Origin: PNAI01 sp964575715
GTDB lineage: Bacteria; Pseudomonadota; Alphaproteobacteria; Rhizobiales; Xanthobacteraceae
Direction: 5' to 3'
DNA: 22,044 bases
Assembly: GCA_964575715.1 (NCBI GenBank)
Contig: CAZNSG010000067.1
Span: 1-22,044 of the forward strand
A program made the position numbers and the translations under genes. The notes under the pieces were generated by a model. It saw only the letters and a program-made list of their open reading frames with translations. It did no database searches and was not told where the DNA came from. Positions 21,972 through 22,044 of this stretch are shown one piece after another. Each line of letters opens with the position of its first letter. The first letter of the stretch is position 1.

Positions 21972-22044
21972 TATCATAGGCGAGCCCTCGGGTCTTGCCT
22001 TCGGCAAGCCCAAGGACAGGCTCCGCGACGCCGTCCTTCGGACG

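Larger units (their letters stand above)
21705..22044. repeat. Cluster of palindromes and direct repeats
   Basis: About 340 bases without a believable gene, densely packed with repeats. A module CCTCGGGTC...AAGCCC[GA]AGGACA[TG]GCT occurs at 21705-21730 and again at 21986-22022, the second with an 11-base insertion in its loop (21995-22005). Between them lie an 18-bp tandem duplication with one mismatch (21739-21756 and 21757-21774), many GCTTCGC/GAAGGCGG words, and hairpins at 21906-21931 and 21944-21971. A small hairpin, arms CGTCC and GGACG, closes the window at 22032-22044. The stretch looks like an accumulation site for dispersed intergenic repeats. Confidence 0.8.

Noticed and set aside
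21510..22013. 167-residue minus-strand ORF upstream of rplY
   Set aside because: Most of it is the translation of palindromes and direct repeats (FAKPALASAKPPSAEPGSAG-like), with no domain, no clear ribosome binding site and no family resemblance.

Overview
The window looks like a piece of a high-GC alphaproteobacterial chromosome, most likely from Hyphomicrobiales near the Bradyrhizobium/Nitrobacteraceae/Xanthobacteraceae group. The evidence is the presence and order of families typical of that group (DUF2093, DUF4170, DUF6101, purD//xseA, lpxK-waaA-DUF374, rplY-pth-ychF) and a palindromic repeat common in those genomes (14544-14592). This placement rests on family recognition, not on a search.

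Left part (1-9065). The first codons of purD (minus strand) diverge from xseA (plus). xseA is followed by a POT-family peptide transporter whose first ~43 residues are encoded by a palindromic repeat element. A GTG-started DUF2093 gene then runs into lpxK tail to tail, with one base between their stop codons. On the minus strand a compact, mostly overlapping gene train reads pmbA > cysQ > DUF4170 > DUF374 acyltransferase > waaA > lpxK. It joins Kdo-lipid A assembly in the inner membrane to a CysQ phosphatase and a TldD/PmbA protease homologue.

Middle (9066-16022). DUF6101, a small secreted glycine-rich protein, a divergent LysR regulator/FAD monooxygenase pair with a perfect 9+4+9 bp palindrome between them, a secreted ankyrin-repeat protein, ubiA, a secreted four-cysteine protein and rsmE. 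The LysR/FAD/ankyrin stretch (about 10300-13490) looks like accessory cargo inside an otherwise housekeeping neighbourhood.

Right part (16026-22044). One long minus-strand array reads rplY (L25 with a long Ala/Pro/Gly tail) > pth > RHH antitoxin > PIN toxin > ychF > MaoC hot-dog 1 > MaoC hot-dog 2 > MFS transporter. The toxin-antitoxin pair is wedged between pth and ychF with no spare bases: the candidate -35 box of the antitoxin overlaps the pth stop codon, and the toxin stop codon lies inside the ychF Shine-Dalgarno sequence. The antitoxin promoter predicts a leaderless mRNA, and the antitoxin frame stays open for 203 bp inside the toxin gene. Upstream of rplY the last ~340 bases are a dense cluster of palindromes and short direct repeats. 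One of these hairpins matches a hairpin in the transporter N-terminus, with a compensatory base-pair change.

I found no rRNA, tRNA, CRISPR array, transposase, phage gene or confident intrinsic terminator. The most unusual features are the in-frame palindromic element in the transporter and the architecture of the toxin-antitoxin insertion; I do not see a clearly new multi-gene defence or biosynthetic system.
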